Shown here piece after piece: positions 28,403 to 37,351 of a stretch of DNA of 64,000 nt (positions are counted from its first letter, which is position 1; each line of letters opens with the position of its first letter). The notes beneath the pieces were generated by a model, which worked only from the letters and a program-made list of their open reading frames with translations, searched no databases and had not been told where the DNA came from. The stretch is from Tistrella mobilis (GTDB taxonomy: Bacteria > Pseudomonadota > Alphaproteobacteria > Tistrellales > Tistrellaceae). A program made the translations under genes and the position numbers. The stretch spans positions 1 through 64,000 of the forward strand of contig NZ_JBBIAB010000004.1 in the NCBI RefSeq assembly GCF_039634785.1, given 5' to 3'.

Positions 28403-29371
28403 ATGTTCCGGACCATCGATCGCCGCATGCTCGGCGCCGCCGCCGTCGCGGCCCTGATGCTGCACGCAGCCCCCGGCTTCGCCGCCGACGAGGGCAAGCC
28501 GAAATCGCTCACCATCCTCGCCGGCCCGACCGGCAGCTCGTTCTATGCCACCGCCGCCGGCGTCGCCGCCATCCTGGGCGACGAGGGCGTGCGCGCCAAT
28601 GCCGAAATGGGCGGCGGCACCTCCAACGTCGTCGGCGTCTCGCGCGGCACGGGAGAGCTGGGCCTGACCATGAGCATCGTGCCCAGCGTCGCCGCCGCCG
28701 GCAAGCCGCCCTTCCAGGAGCCGATCACCAATGTCCGCGGCATCGCCTCGTTCACCTCGATGCTGGCCCATATCGCGGTCGCGGGTGATTCGGACGTCCA
28801 GTCGATCGGCGACCTTGCCGGCAAGCGCTTCGCCTCGCAGCCGGTGGGCCAGGCCACGGCGCTGATCTTCGACGACCTGCTTGCCGCAACCGGCACCGAT
28901 GCGTCGAAGATCGACATCGTCCGCGGCGGTCTCAGCTTCCAGACCGACCAGATCAAGGACCACCATTCGGTGGGCATGGTCTCGGTCGCGAACTATCCGG
29001 CCAGCTTCTTCACCGAGCTTGCCAGCACCTCCGACATCCGCTTCCTGACCATCGATGACGCGCTGGCGGCGAAGCTTCAGGAGCTGAACCCCGGCTATGC
29101 CCGCGCCGCGATCCCGGCCGGCACCTATCCGGGCCAGGATGCCGCGATCCCGACCGTCGGCACCTCGATGATGATGATCGCCTCGGACGAGATGCCCGAG
29201 GACGAGGCCTATTGGCTGACGAAGACGCTGATCGAAAAGTTCAAGCGTCTGCAGGGCGCCCATGCCGCCCTGGCCCGGCTGGAGCCGGCCGACATGGCCG
29301 CCATGCCCGGTATCACCATCCATCCGGGTGCGCTGCGCGCCTATCAGGAAGCCGGCGTCCTCGCGAAGTGA
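28403..29371 (+). CDS. TAXI-family TRAP transporter substrate-binding protein
   Basis: A 322-residue periplasmic protein. A Sec signal (RRMLGAAAVAALMLHAAPGFAA, cleavage near residue 28; split here as RRMLGAAAVA + ALMLHAAPGFAA) is followed by the TAXI signature ILAGPTGSSFYATAAGVAAI and GGGTSNVVGVSRGTGELGL. TAXI proteins feed carboxylates or amino acids to fused TRAP permeases. The next gene encodes such a permease, 79 nt away. Ligand unknown; the downstream aspartoacylase-like enzyme and molybdoenzyme make an N-acylated or sulfoxide-containing acid conceivable. Confidence 0.9.
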   Translation: MFRTIDRRMLGAAAVAALMLHAAPGFAADEGKPKSLTILAGPTGSSFYATAAGVAAILGDEGVRANAEMGGGTSNVVGVSRGTGELGLTMSIVPSVAAAGKPPFQEPITNVRGIASFTSMLAHIAVAGDSDVQSIGDLAGKRFASQPVGQATALIFDDLLAATGTDASKIDIVRGGLSFQTDQIKDHHSVGMVSVANYPASFFTELASTSDIRFLTIDDALAAKLQELNPGYARAAIPAGTYPGQDAAIPTVGTSMMMIASDEMPEDEAYWLTKTLIEKFKRLQGAHAALARLEPADMAAMPGITIHPGALRAYQEAGVLAK

Positions 29372-29450
29372 GGTGAGCGGCGCGGGCGGCCGGTGACCCC
29401 GGCCCCGCCCGCGCCCGTCCGACGCATCCTCGTCCGGAAGAAGATCCAGG

Positions 29451-31424
29451 ATGACCACCGTCTCCGCAGCGGGCGAGGGCTCAGGCCTTCGCACCGTGCT
29501 GCGCCATGCCGCCCACGCGGTCGCGATCGGCATGTCGCTCTTCCACATCCATGCGGGCATCTTCGGCGAAGCGCCGGCGCTGGCCTATCGTCCCATCCAT
29601 CTGGCGCTGGCCTTCGCGGTGCTGCTGCTGACCGCCGCCTCGATGCGGGCGCCGGAGACCGGCGCGAAGCGCTGGATCGGCCTTGCCTGGGATACGGCGA
29701 TGCTGATCGCGGTGCTGGCCTCGACCCTGTTCCTGGTCTTCGACCAGACCCGCATTTCCGAACGCATGGAATACATGACCCGGCTGCTGACCGCCGAGCG
29801 CGTGCTGGGCGCCCTGCTGCTGCTGGTGGTGCTGGATGTCGTCCGGCGCAGCATCGGCTGGCCGATGGTCGTGATCACCCTCGTCTTCCTGGTCTACACC
29901 CAGGTGGGCGACAGCCTGCCCTATCCGTTCTGGCACCGGGGCTATTCCATCGACCGGGTCATCGAGCAGATGTACCTCACGGTCGACGGCATCTGGACGG
30001 TGCCGCTGGCGGTGACCGCCAGCTACATCTTCCTGTTCGTGCTGTTCGGCTCGCTGCTGGTCGCCTCGGGCGCCGGCGAGTTCTTCACCGATCTGGCCCG
30101 CGCCCTTACCGGCCGGATCGTCGGCGGGCCGGCCAAGACCGCCGTGGTCTCCTCCGCCTTCTTCTCCATGCTTTCGGGCAGTTCCACCGCCAATGTGGTG
30201 ACAACAGGCAGCTTCACCATCCCGGCCATGAAACGCGGCGGCTTTTCGGGCTCGTTCGCGGGCGGCGTCGAAGCCGTGGCGTCCACGGGCGGGCAGATCA
30301 TGCCGCCGATCATGGGCGCTGCCGCCTTCATCATGATGGAGACGCTGGGCGTCCCCTATGGCGACATCATGATCGCCGCGATCCTGCCGGCGATCTTCTA
30401 TTTCGCCACCGTCTTCGTGATGGTCGATCTGGAAGCCCGGCGGCTGAACCTGCGGCCCGCCGAAGACGAGGAAATGCCGAAGGTCTGGCCGGTTCTGCGT
30501 TCGCGCGGCTATCTGCTGGTCCCGGTGATCTTCATGGTCTGGGCCCTGGTCTCGGGCTACACCCCGGCACGGGCCGGCGTCTGGGCCATCGGCATGCTGG
30601 CGGCGATGATCGTGATCTTCGATCGCCGCAAGGGCGTGCGCGGTCTCGCCCGGATCTTCGCCGACGCCCTGATCAACGCGCCCAAGCTGATCGCGCCGAT
30701 CACCGCCGCCTGTGCGGTCGGCGGCATCATCGTCGGCGTGGTGTCGATGACCGGCCTCGGCTATCGCATGGCCACGATCATCATCGAAACCTCGCACGGC
30801 ATCCTGCCGCTCGCGCTGGCGCTCACCATGGTGGTCGCGGTGATCATGGGCATGGGCATGCCGACCAGTGCCGTCTATGTGGTGCTGGCCGTGATCCTGG
30901 CCCCGGCTTTCGTCGATTTCGGCGTCGTGCCGATCGCGGTGCATATGTTCATCTTCTACTATGCCGTGATCTCCAACATCACACCGCCGCTCGCCGTCGC
31001 CTCCTTCGCAGCAGCCGCGGTCGGCAATGCCGATCCCTGGCGGACCAGCATGCATGCGGTACGCCTGGGCCTGCCGGTCTTCGCGATCCCTTATGTCTTC
31101 ATCTATCACCCCGAATTCCTGGCCCAGGGCACGATCGGCGAGATCGCCTATGTCTGCCTGCTGATGGCGATCGCGATCTTCGCCATCTCGGTCGCCTCGA
31201 TCGGCTGGCTGAAGGTGCCGCTGTCGCGTGCGACCCGTGCGGCGGCCCTGCTCTTCGCGCTGCTTCTGCTGCCCTCCGAACATGTCGGCCTGATCTATCA
31301 GATCACCATCCTGGCCGGCAGCTTCGCCCTCTTCTGGCTGTGCTACACCCTGGATCTTCGCCGCAAGGCCGGGGCCGCACCGGCCGGAACCGCCTCCCCC
31401 CACGGAAGAGACCCCGCCTCGTGA
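29451..31424 (+). CDS. TRAP transporter fused permease (DctQM type)
   Basis: A 657-residue inner-membrane protein in which the small (DctQ-like, about residues 1-170) and large (DctM-like, 175-610) TRAP subunits are fused, as usual for TAXI systems. The DctM part carries SSTANVVTTGSFTIPAMKR and GGQIMPPIMGAAAFIM, and a VIMGMGMPTSAVYVVL segment. It uses a sodium or proton gradient to import the ligand delivered by the preceding binding protein. Its stop overlaps the start of the aspartoacylase-like gene by 4 nt (GTGA), which indicates translational coupling. Confidence 0.92.
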   Translation: MTTVSAAGEGSGLRTVLRHAAHAVAIGMSLFHIHAGIFGEAPALAYRPIHLALAFAVLLLTAASMRAPETGAKRWIGLAWDTAMLIAVLASTLFLVFDQTRISERMEYMTRLLTAERVLGALLLLVVLDVVRRSIGWPMVVITLVFLVYTQVGDSLPYPFWHRGYSIDRVIEQMYLTVDGIWTVPLAVTASYIFLFVLFGSLLVASGAGEFFTDLARALTGRIVGGPAKTAVVSSAFFSMLSGSSTANVVTTGSFTIPAMKRGGFSGSFAGGVEAVASTGGQIMPPIMGAAAFIMMETLGVPYGDIMIAAILPAIFYFATVFVMVDLEARRLNLRPAEDEEMPKVWPVLRSRGYLLVPVIFMVWALVSGYTPARAGVWAIGMLAAMIVIFDRRKGVRGLARIFADALINAPKLIAPITAACAVGGIIVGVVSMTGLGYRMATIIIETSHGILPLALALTMVVAVIMGMGMPTSAVYVVLAVILAPAFVDFGVVPIAVHMFIFYYAVISNITPPLAVASFAAAAVGNADPWRTSMHAVRLGLPVFAIPYVFIYHPEFLAQGTIGEIAYVCLLMAIAIFAISVASIGWLKVPLSRATRAAALLFALLLLPSEHVGLIYQITILAGSFALFWLCYTLDLRRKAGAAPAGTASPHGRDPAS

Positions 31425-32440
31425 CAATCATCACCGATCATCTCGCCCGGCTCGCCCCCGCGAGCCGCGGCCAGGGCCGCCTGGTCGCCGGTTCCACGGC
31501 CACCGGCGCCGAGATTTCCATCCCCTATATCGCCGCCCGCGGTGCAGCCAACGGCCCGACCCTCTGGGTCACCGCCACCGTCCATGGCGACGAGGTCAAC
31601 GGCACGCTGGCGGCGCTCGATTTCGTCCGCAATCTCGACCTCGCCGCCATGCGCGGCGCCTGTGTGGTGATCCCGGCCGCCAACCCGCTCGCCTTCGATG
31701 CCCGGGCCAAGACGGCGCCGCAGGACGGGCTCGACATCGACCAGCAGTTCCCCGGCGCCGCCGGAGGGCTGACCACCCAGCGGGTCGCCGACCGGCTCTG
31801 GCGCGAGATCGAGCGCGCGGGCGACTGTCTGGTCAGCCTGCACACGCTCACCGCCCATTTCGAGGCGAAGCCCTATGGCGTCTACAAGCTGCATCCCGAC
31901 GGCCCGGTGGCCGAGGATGTGCTGCTGCGCCACCTCTCCTTCTACGACCCCAGCGTCGCCTGCCTGATGCCGACCGTGAAGGCCGCGGGCGAGCTGCCGG
32001 GCAACATCTCGGGCGCCATCGACTACCAGTTCCAGGCGCTCGGCAAGACCGCCTTCATGGTCGAGCTGGGTGCCGGCAGCCGGATCGAATGGCCCTATGT
32101 CGAACAGGGCTCGGCGGGTCTGCGCCGGACCGCCGCCGAGATCGGGATGTTCGAGGATCGCCCGGCCCCCGGCGGCACGCTGCGCAAGGTTCTGAAGCGT
32201 CGCCACGTCACGGCCGATACCGGCGGTCTGTTCCGGGCCGCCTGCACGCCCGGTGACATTCTTCAGCCCGGATCGCCATTGGGCGTGATCACCGACATTT
32301 TCGGAGATATCGTCGACCGCGTGACCTTCGACGAGCCGGTCCTGGTCATCGCCGCCCGCCGCGATCCCGTCGTGGCGACCGGCGACCGCATCGGCTTCGT
32401 CGCCACCGCCTGGGAGTCCCGGACCCTCCAGAGCGCCTGA
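31421..32440 (+). CDS. Succinylglutamate desuccinylase/aspartoacylase-family metallohydrolase
   Basis: A 339-residue zinc hydrolase of the AstE/AspA group in the M14 superfamily. The zinc ligands are H55 and E58 in TVHGDEVNG and H141 in VSLHTLTAHFE; the usual DLNR is GLDIDQQFPG here. These enzymes cleave N-acyl amino acids or, in related families, amides. A C-terminal beta domain (GGLFRAACTPGDILQPGSPLG) is the lid seen in this family. The start is a GTG overlapping the permease stop by 4 nt, with GGAAG about 12 nt upstream. Cotranslation with the transporter implies that it acts on the imported compound. Confidence 0.88.
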   Translation: MTIITDHLARLAPASRGQGRLVAGSTATGAEISIPYIAARGAANGPTLWVTATVHGDEVNGTLAALDFVRNLDLAAMRGACVVIPAANPLAFDARAKTAPQDGLDIDQQFPGAAGGLTTQRVADRLWREIERAGDCLVSLHTLTAHFEAKPYGVYKLHPDGPVAEDVLLRHLSFYDPSVACLMPTVKAAGELPGNISGAIDYQFQALGKTAFMVELGAGSRIEWPYVEQGSAGLRRTAAEIGMFEDRPAPGGTLRKVLKRRHVTADTGGLFRAACTPGDILQPGSPLGVITDIFGDIVDRVTFDEPVLVIAARRDPVVATGDRIGFVATAWESRTLQSA

Positions 32441-32503
32441 CCACTCTGCCCACCTCATCCTGCCCCCGCGTCCGGGCCATCAGAACCGAGAACCGTGTCC
32501 GCC

Positions 32504-34819
32504 ATGTCCGATATCCGCCGTGTTCCGACTGCCTCCCATTGGGGTGCCTTCACCGCCGTCGTCCGCGATGGCCGTCTGGTCGAGGCCATTCCGCGCGAAG
32601 GCGATCCCTACCCCTCGGACATGGTTCGGACCATGCCGGACGCGGTTCACAACCGGGCGCGGGTCGCCCGCCCCTCGGTGCGCCGCAGCTGGCTCGGCAA
32701 TGCGCCCGATCGTGGCCGCGAGCGCCGAGGCGCGGAGGATTTCGTCGCCGTCCCCTGGGACGAGGCGCTCGACATGGTCGCGGCGGAGGTTGCCCGGGTG
32801 CGGCGGGAACACGGCCATGAGTCGATCTTCGGCGGATCCTATGGCTGGTCCTCGGCCGGGCGCTTCCATCATGCGAAGTCTCAGCTCCACCGCTTCCTGA
32901 ATGTCGGTGGCGGCTTCACCACCCAGGTGCAGAATTACAGCTATGCCGCTGCGATCACGATCCTTCCTCATATCCTGGGATCGATCGATGCGGTGCAGGG
33001 GCCGGTCTCGTCCTGGGACGGGATCCTGCAGAACTGCCGGCTGATGGTCTGTTTCGGCGGCCTGCCGCGGATCAACATGCAGATCGAAGCCGGCGGCATG
33101 GGCGCCCATGAAGGCCGCGACTGGCTGCAGAAGATCCTGGATGCCGGCATCCGCGTGGTCTGCATCACGCCGTCGAAGGAAGACGTGCCGGATGGTGCGG
33201 AATGGTTGACCATCCGCCCCAATACCGACACCGCCGCCATGCTGGCCATGATCCATGTCCTGCTCGGCGACGGGACGGTCGACCATGATTTCCTGGCCCG
33301 CTGCACCGTCGGCGCCGACCGGGTGATCGCCTATGTCGAAGGCCGCACCGATGGTGTGCCCAAGACCCCGGACTGGGCGGCGGCGATCACCGGCCTCGAC
33401 GCCGACACCATCCGGGCGCTGGCCCGCGGCCTCGGGCGCGAGCGTTCCTTCATCAATGCCTCCTGGTCCCTGCAGCGTGCCGATCGCGGCGAACAGGCCT
33501 ATTGGGCGGCGATTGCGCTGGCCTGCATGGCCGGCCATGTCGGGCTGCCGGGTGGCGGCTTCGCCCTCGGCCTCGCCTCGCTGGGCAATATGGGCGTGCC
33601 GCGGCGGGGCATGGCCTCACCGCGCCTGCCGATGGGGATGAACCCGACCGGCAGCTTCATCCCCGTCGCCCGCATCTCCGACATGATGCTGACCCCCGGC
33701 GGCCGCTATCGCTATGACGGCGAGGACCTCACCTATCCCGACATCCGCCTGGTCTACTGGTGCGGCGGCAACCCCTTCCACCATCACCAGGATCTGAACC
33801 GGCTGGTCCAGGCCTTCCGCCGGCCCGAGACCGTGGTCGTCCACGAACAGTACTGGACGGCGACCGCCCGCCATGCCGACATCGTGCTGCCGGCCACCAC
33901 GACGCTGGAGCGCAACGACATCGGCGCCAGCGGCCGCGACCGCTTCATCCTGGCGATGCACAAGGCGATCGACCCGGTGGGCGAGGCCCGGGACGATTTC
34001 GCCATCTTCACCGCCCTCGCCCGGCGGCTGGGCCTGGAAGAGGCCTTCACCGAAGGGCTCGACGAGATGGGCTGGCTGCGCCGGATCTATGCCGAAGCGG
34101 CCGGGGCCAATGCCGCCCGCGGCATGCCTTTCCCGGAGTTCGACAGCTTCTGGGCGGCCGGCCATATCGAGGTGCCGCCCCTCGACGAACCCTTCACCAT
34201 GTTCGGCGATCTGCGCCAGGACCCGGCCGCCCACCCGCTCAACACGCCTTCGGGGCTGATCGAGCTGTTCTCGGCCCGGGTCGCCTCGTTCGGCGATCCG
34301 CACTGCCCCGGCCATCCGGTCTGGATCGAACCCGATGAATGGCTGGGCGCGCCGCTGGCCGCCCGCTACCCGCTGCACATGTTGAGCCACCAGCCCAGGA
34401 CCCGGCTGCACGGCCAGCTCGATTCGGCCGAACTCAGCCGCAGCGCCAAGATCCATGGTCGCGAGCCGGTCCATATCCACCCGGAGGATGCCGCCCGGCG
34501 CGGCATCAGCGACGGCATGGTGGTGCGGGTCTTCAACGATCGCGGCGCCACGCTCGCCGGCGCGGTGGTCACCGCCGATGTCATGCCGGGGGTGATCCGC
34601 CTCGCCACCGGCGCCTGGTACGATCCGGCGGACCCGGCGGCCCGGGGCAGCCTGGACAAGCACGGCAACCCGAATGTGCTGACGGCAGATCGCCCGACCT
34701 CGGCCGTGTCCCAGGCCCCCACCGCCCATTCGACCCTGGTCGAGATCGAACCCTATCGCGGAGCGCTGCCCGAGGTGACCGCCTTCGATCCGCCCGTCGC
34801 CGACATCGCCGCCGAATGA
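32504..34819 (+). CDS. Molybdopterin oxidoreductase, BisC/DorA-TorA type (cytoplasmic)
   Basis: A 771-residue enzyme of the DMSO reductase family, biotin-sulfoxide/TMAO reductase branch. It binds bis-MGD without an N-terminal iron-sulfur motif. Key residues have the spacing of DMSO reductase: Y113 and W115 in GGSYGWSSAG and the Mo ligand S146 in QNYSYAAA. There is no twin-arginine signal, so it acts in the cytosol like BisC, probably reducing an S-oxide or N-oxide. The start is ATG 32504; a GTG at 32495 would add three residues. It is 63 nt after the aspartoacylase-like gene and overlaps the convergent ABC ATPase by 67 nt at the 3' end. Confidence 0.9.
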   Translation: MSDIRRVPTASHWGAFTAVVRDGRLVEAIPREGDPYPSDMVRTMPDAVHNRARVARPSVRRSWLGNAPDRGRERRGAEDFVAVPWDEALDMVAAEVARVRREHGHESIFGGSYGWSSAGRFHHAKSQLHRFLNVGGGFTTQVQNYSYAAAITILPHILGSIDAVQGPVSSWDGILQNCRLMVCFGGLPRINMQIEAGGMGAHEGRDWLQKILDAGIRVVCITPSKEDVPDGAEWLTIRPNTDTAAMLAMIHVLLGDGTVDHDFLARCTVGADRVIAYVEGRTDGVPKTPDWAAAITGLDADTIRALARGLGRERSFINASWSLQRADRGEQAYWAAIALACMAGHVGLPGGGFALGLASLGNMGVPRRGMASPRLPMGMNPTGSFIPVARISDMMLTPGGRYRYDGEDLTYPDIRLVYWCGGNPFHHHQDLNRLVQAFRRPETVVVHEQYWTATARHADIVLPATTTLERNDIGASGRDRFILAMHKAIDPVGEARDDFAIFTALARRLGLEEAFTEGLDEMGWLRRIYAEAAGANAARGMPFPEFDSFWAAGHIEVPPLDEPFTMFGDLRQDPAAHPLNTPSGLIELFSARVASFGDPHCPGHPVWIEPDEWLGAPLAARYPLHMLSHQPRTRLHGQLDSAELSRSAKIHGREPVHIHPEDAARRGISDGMVVRVFNDRGATLAGAVVTADVMPGVIRLATGAWYDPADPAARGSLDKHGNPNVLTADRPTSAVSQAPTAHSTLVEIEPYRGALPEVTAFDPPVADIAAE

Positions 34820-35574
34820 GCCGCGCGCGGATCCCTGGCCGCCGCCAGCAGTGCCTGCGTATAGGGATCCCGCGCCTTTGCACCATGAATATCCGCCCGG
34901 GTGAGTTCCTCCACCGCCCGGCCGCGATGCATCACCAGCGCCCGGGTGCAGAGATGGGCGACGACCGCCAGATCATGGCCAACCATCAGCAGCGTCAGGC
35001 CATGATCGGCGCGCAGCCGGTCGAGCAGGTTCAGCACCTCGGCCTGGACCGACACGTCCAGCGCCGAGGTCGGCTCGTCGAGCAGCAGAACCCTGGGCTC
35101 CAGGATCAGCGCCCGGGCGATCGCGACCCGCTGGCGCTGGCCGCCTGACAGCTGGTGCGGAAAACGGAAGCGCAGCGACGCATCCAGCCCCACCGCCGCC
35201 ATCGCCGCCGCAATCCGCCGCTCCGCCTCCCCCACCCCGTGGATCACCAGCGGCTCGGCCAGGATCCGGTCGACGGTGTGGCGGGGATGCAGGGCCGTGG
35301 AGGGGTCCTGAAACACCATCTGCATCAGCCGCGCCCGGGCCCGCCGGTCGGTCAGGCTCTGGCGTCCGGCCGTGACCACGGGCCGGCCATCGAACATCAC
35401 CCGCCCGCCATCCGGCGCCAGCAGGCCCGCGATCGCCCGCAGCAGGGTCGACTTGCCAGAGCCGCTTTCCCCGACCACGCCCACCGCCTCGCCCCGAGCG
35501 ACGCTCAGCGACACCTGGTCGACCGCGGCCAGGCCCTGAAAGCGCACGGTCAGCCCCTGGACCTCGATCATCAT
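34753..35574 (-). CDS. Peptide/nickel-type ABC transporter ATPase 2
   Basis: A 273-residue OppF/DppF-like ATPase. Walker A is [14 protein letters not shown], the signature is [16 protein letters not shown], Walker B is [14 protein letters not shown], and the switch His is in [11 protein letters not shown]. It hydrolyses ATP on the cytosolic side of a dipeptide/oligopeptide importer with the neighbouring ATPase. The start is taken at MMIEVQGL because it overlaps the stop of the previous gene (ATGATGA). The C-terminal ~20 residues lie opposite the end of the molybdoenzyme gene, and a normal peptide-transport C-terminal motif is short. Last gene of a five-gene operon. Confidence 0.9.
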   Translation of the reverse strand: MMIEVQGLTVRFQGLAAVDQVSLSVARGEAVGVVGESGSGKSTLLRAIAGLLAPDGGRVMFDGRPVVTAGRQSLTDRRARARLMQMVFQDPSTALHPRHTVDRILAEPLVIHGVGEAERRIAAAMAAVGLDASLRFRFPHQLSGGQRQRVAIARALILEPRVLLLDEPTSALDVSVQAEVLNLLDRLRADHGLTLLMVGHDLAVVAHLCTRALVMHRGRAVEELTRADIHGAKARDPYTQALLAAARDPRAAHSAAMSATGGSKAVTSGSAPR

Positions 35575-36437
35575 CCGTCCTTCCACGCCGGGTCGCGGAC
35601 CAGCACCGGCAGCGGCGCCACATGGGCATCCAGCCGCGGCCGGCAGCCGATCAGCCCGCGGGTATAGGGATGGCCGGCATGATCGAGTGCGCCGGCGGCC
35701 AGGGTTTCCATCACCCGACCGGCATACATCACCGCCACCCGGTCGGCAAAGGCCGCCACCAGATCCAGATCATGGGAGATCAGCACCAGCCCCATGCCCC
35801 GCTCGGTGACCAGCCCGTCGATCAGCTCCAGAATCTCGCCGCGCACCGAGACGTCGAGCGCCGAGGTCGGCTCGTCGGCGATCAGCAGATCGGGCTCTCC
35901 CGCCAGCATCATCGCGATCATCACCCGCTGGGCCATGCCGCCCGACATCTGGTGCGGATGCAGGTCCAGCACCCGTTCCGGCCGGTCGATGCGCACCGCG
36001 GCCAGCAGGTCCAGCGCCGCAGCCCCGGCCGCACGGCGGCCGAGGCCACGATGCAGCCGCAGACCCTCGGCGATCTGCGCGCCCGCGGTCATTACCGGAT
36101 CGAGTGCGGCCTTCGGATCCTGCATCACCATGGCGATGCGCCGGCCGCGCAGGCGCCGGATGGCCCGCTCGCCGCCATCGATCAGATCGATACCGTCGAA
36201 GGCCAGCCGGTCGGCGGTCATGCGGGCCTGGCGCGGCAGCAGCCCCATCACCGCCCGCATGGAGATCGACTTGCCGGAACCGCTTTCGCCCACGATCGCC
36301 AGCCGCTCCCCGGGGGCCAGCGACAGCGAGACCTCGCGCACCGCCCGAACCGGCCCCTCGGGCCCCGGGAACGACACGGCCAGGTTGCGGATCTCCAGCA
36401 GGGTGGCCTCCTCCCTCGTACCCCCGGCCTCCCTCAT
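35571..36437 (-). CDS. Peptide/nickel-type ABC transporter ATPase 1
   Basis: A 288-residue OppD/DppD-like ATPase with Walker [18 protein letters not shown], signature QMSGGMAQRVMIAMML, Walker [15 protein letters not shown] and switch LISHDLDLV. It pairs with the next ATPase. The C-terminus contains HPYTRGLIGCRP, the usual oligopeptide-transporter C-terminal region. The start overlaps the previous permease stop by 4 nt (ATGA). It has no iron-sulfur cysteine cluster at the C-terminus, unlike some OppD proteins. Confidence 0.92.
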   Translation of the reverse strand: MREAGGTREEATLLEIRNLAVSFPGPEGPVRAVREVSLSLAPGERLAIVGESGSGKSISMRAVMGLLPRQARMTADRLAFDGIDLIDGGERAIRRLRGRRIAMVMQDPKAALDPVMTAGAQIAEGLRLHRGLGRRAAGAAALDLLAAVRIDRPERVLDLHPHQMSGGMAQRVMIAMMLAGEPDLLIADEPTSALDVSVRGEILELIDGLVTERGMGLVLISHDLDLVAAFADRVAVMYAGRVMETLAAGALDHAGHPYTRGLIGCRPRLDAHVAPLPVLVRDPAWKDG

Positions 36438-37351
36438 GCCGCCCTCCCGGTCTGGGCGCGCGGGTCCAGCACGTCGCGCAGCCCGTCGCCCAGCAGGTTG
36501 AAGCCCATGCTGACCACGAAGATCGCCGCCCCGGGCAGGGTCGCCACCCACCATTGATCGATGATGTAGTCGCGGCCGGTCGCGACCATCGCCCCCCATT
36601 CCGGCGCCGGTGCCTGGGCGCCCAGGCCCAGAAAGCCCAGCCCGGCAAAGATCAGGATCACGCCGGCCATGTCGAGCGTCAGCCGCACGATCACCGAGGA
36701 CAGGCAGAGCGGCGCCACATGCAGCACCAGGATCCTGAGATCCGAGGCCCCGGCCAGCCGGGCGGCCTGGACGAATTCCCGCTCCCGCACCAGCTTCGCC
36801 TCGGCCCGGGCCAGCCGGGCATAGGCCGGCCAGCCGGTGACCGCGATCGCCACCACCGCATTGCCGATGCCGGGGCCCAGCACCGCGGCAAGCGCCAGTG
36901 CCAGCACCAGCCGCGGAAAGGCCATGACAATGTCGGTCAGCCCCATCAGCACCGCATCGATCCGGCCGCCGAAATACCCGGCCGCAATGCCGATCGCAAG
37001 CCCCACCGGCCCCACGATCACCGCCACCGACAGCACCACGGCCAGCGTGATCCGCGCCCCGTACAGAATGCGCGAGAGGATGTCCCGGCCCAGATGGTCG
37101 GTGCCCAGAAAATGCTCTGCGCCAGGGGCTTGCAGCCGGTCGTTCAGCACCTGATCGATCGGATCATAGGGTGCCAGCACCGGCGCCAGGGCGGCCGCCA
37201 GGATCAGGGCCAGCACGATCAGGGTGCCGATCACGGTCGCCGGATTGGCCAGCGCCCGGGCCAGGAAACCCGCCGCCGCATAGCGCCGCGCCTCGGCCCG
37301 GCTGCGGGGCGTGCGGGCGGCGATGCGGGCAAGGGCTGCGACCCCGATCAT
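36434..37351 (-). CDS. Peptide/nickel-type ABC transporter permease 2
   Basis: A 305-residue DppC/OppC-like inner-membrane permease. A short N-terminal segment precedes TM1, then the conserved HFLGTDHLGRDILSRILYGA sequence, followed by the EAA loop (AARLAGASDLRIL...HVAP) and five further hydrophobic segments. It forms the channel with permease 1. It starts at MIGVAALA with a 4-nt overlap with the upstream permease and ends with a 4-nt overlap with ATPase 1. Confidence 0.92.
   Translation of the reverse strand: MIGVAALARIAARTPRSRAEARRYAAAGFLARALANPATVIGTLIVLALILAAALAPVLAPYDPIDQVLNDRLQAPGAEHFLGTDHLGRDILSRILYGARITLAVVLSVAVIVGPVGLAIGIAAGYFGGRIDAVLMGLTDIVMAFPRLVLALALAAVLGPGIGNAVVAIAVTGWPAYARLARAEAKLVREREFVQAARLAGASDLRILVLHVAPLCLSSVIVRLTLDMAGVILIFAGLGFLGLGAQAPAPEWGAMVATGRDYIIDQWWVATLPGAAIFVVSMGFNLLGDGLRDVLDPRAQTGRAA

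Noticed and set aside
29481-31427. 648-codon minus-strand frame opposite the TRAP permease
   Set aside because: Extreme His/Asp/Arg/Gln content, the typical mirror of Leu/Val/Ala/Ile codons; no family.
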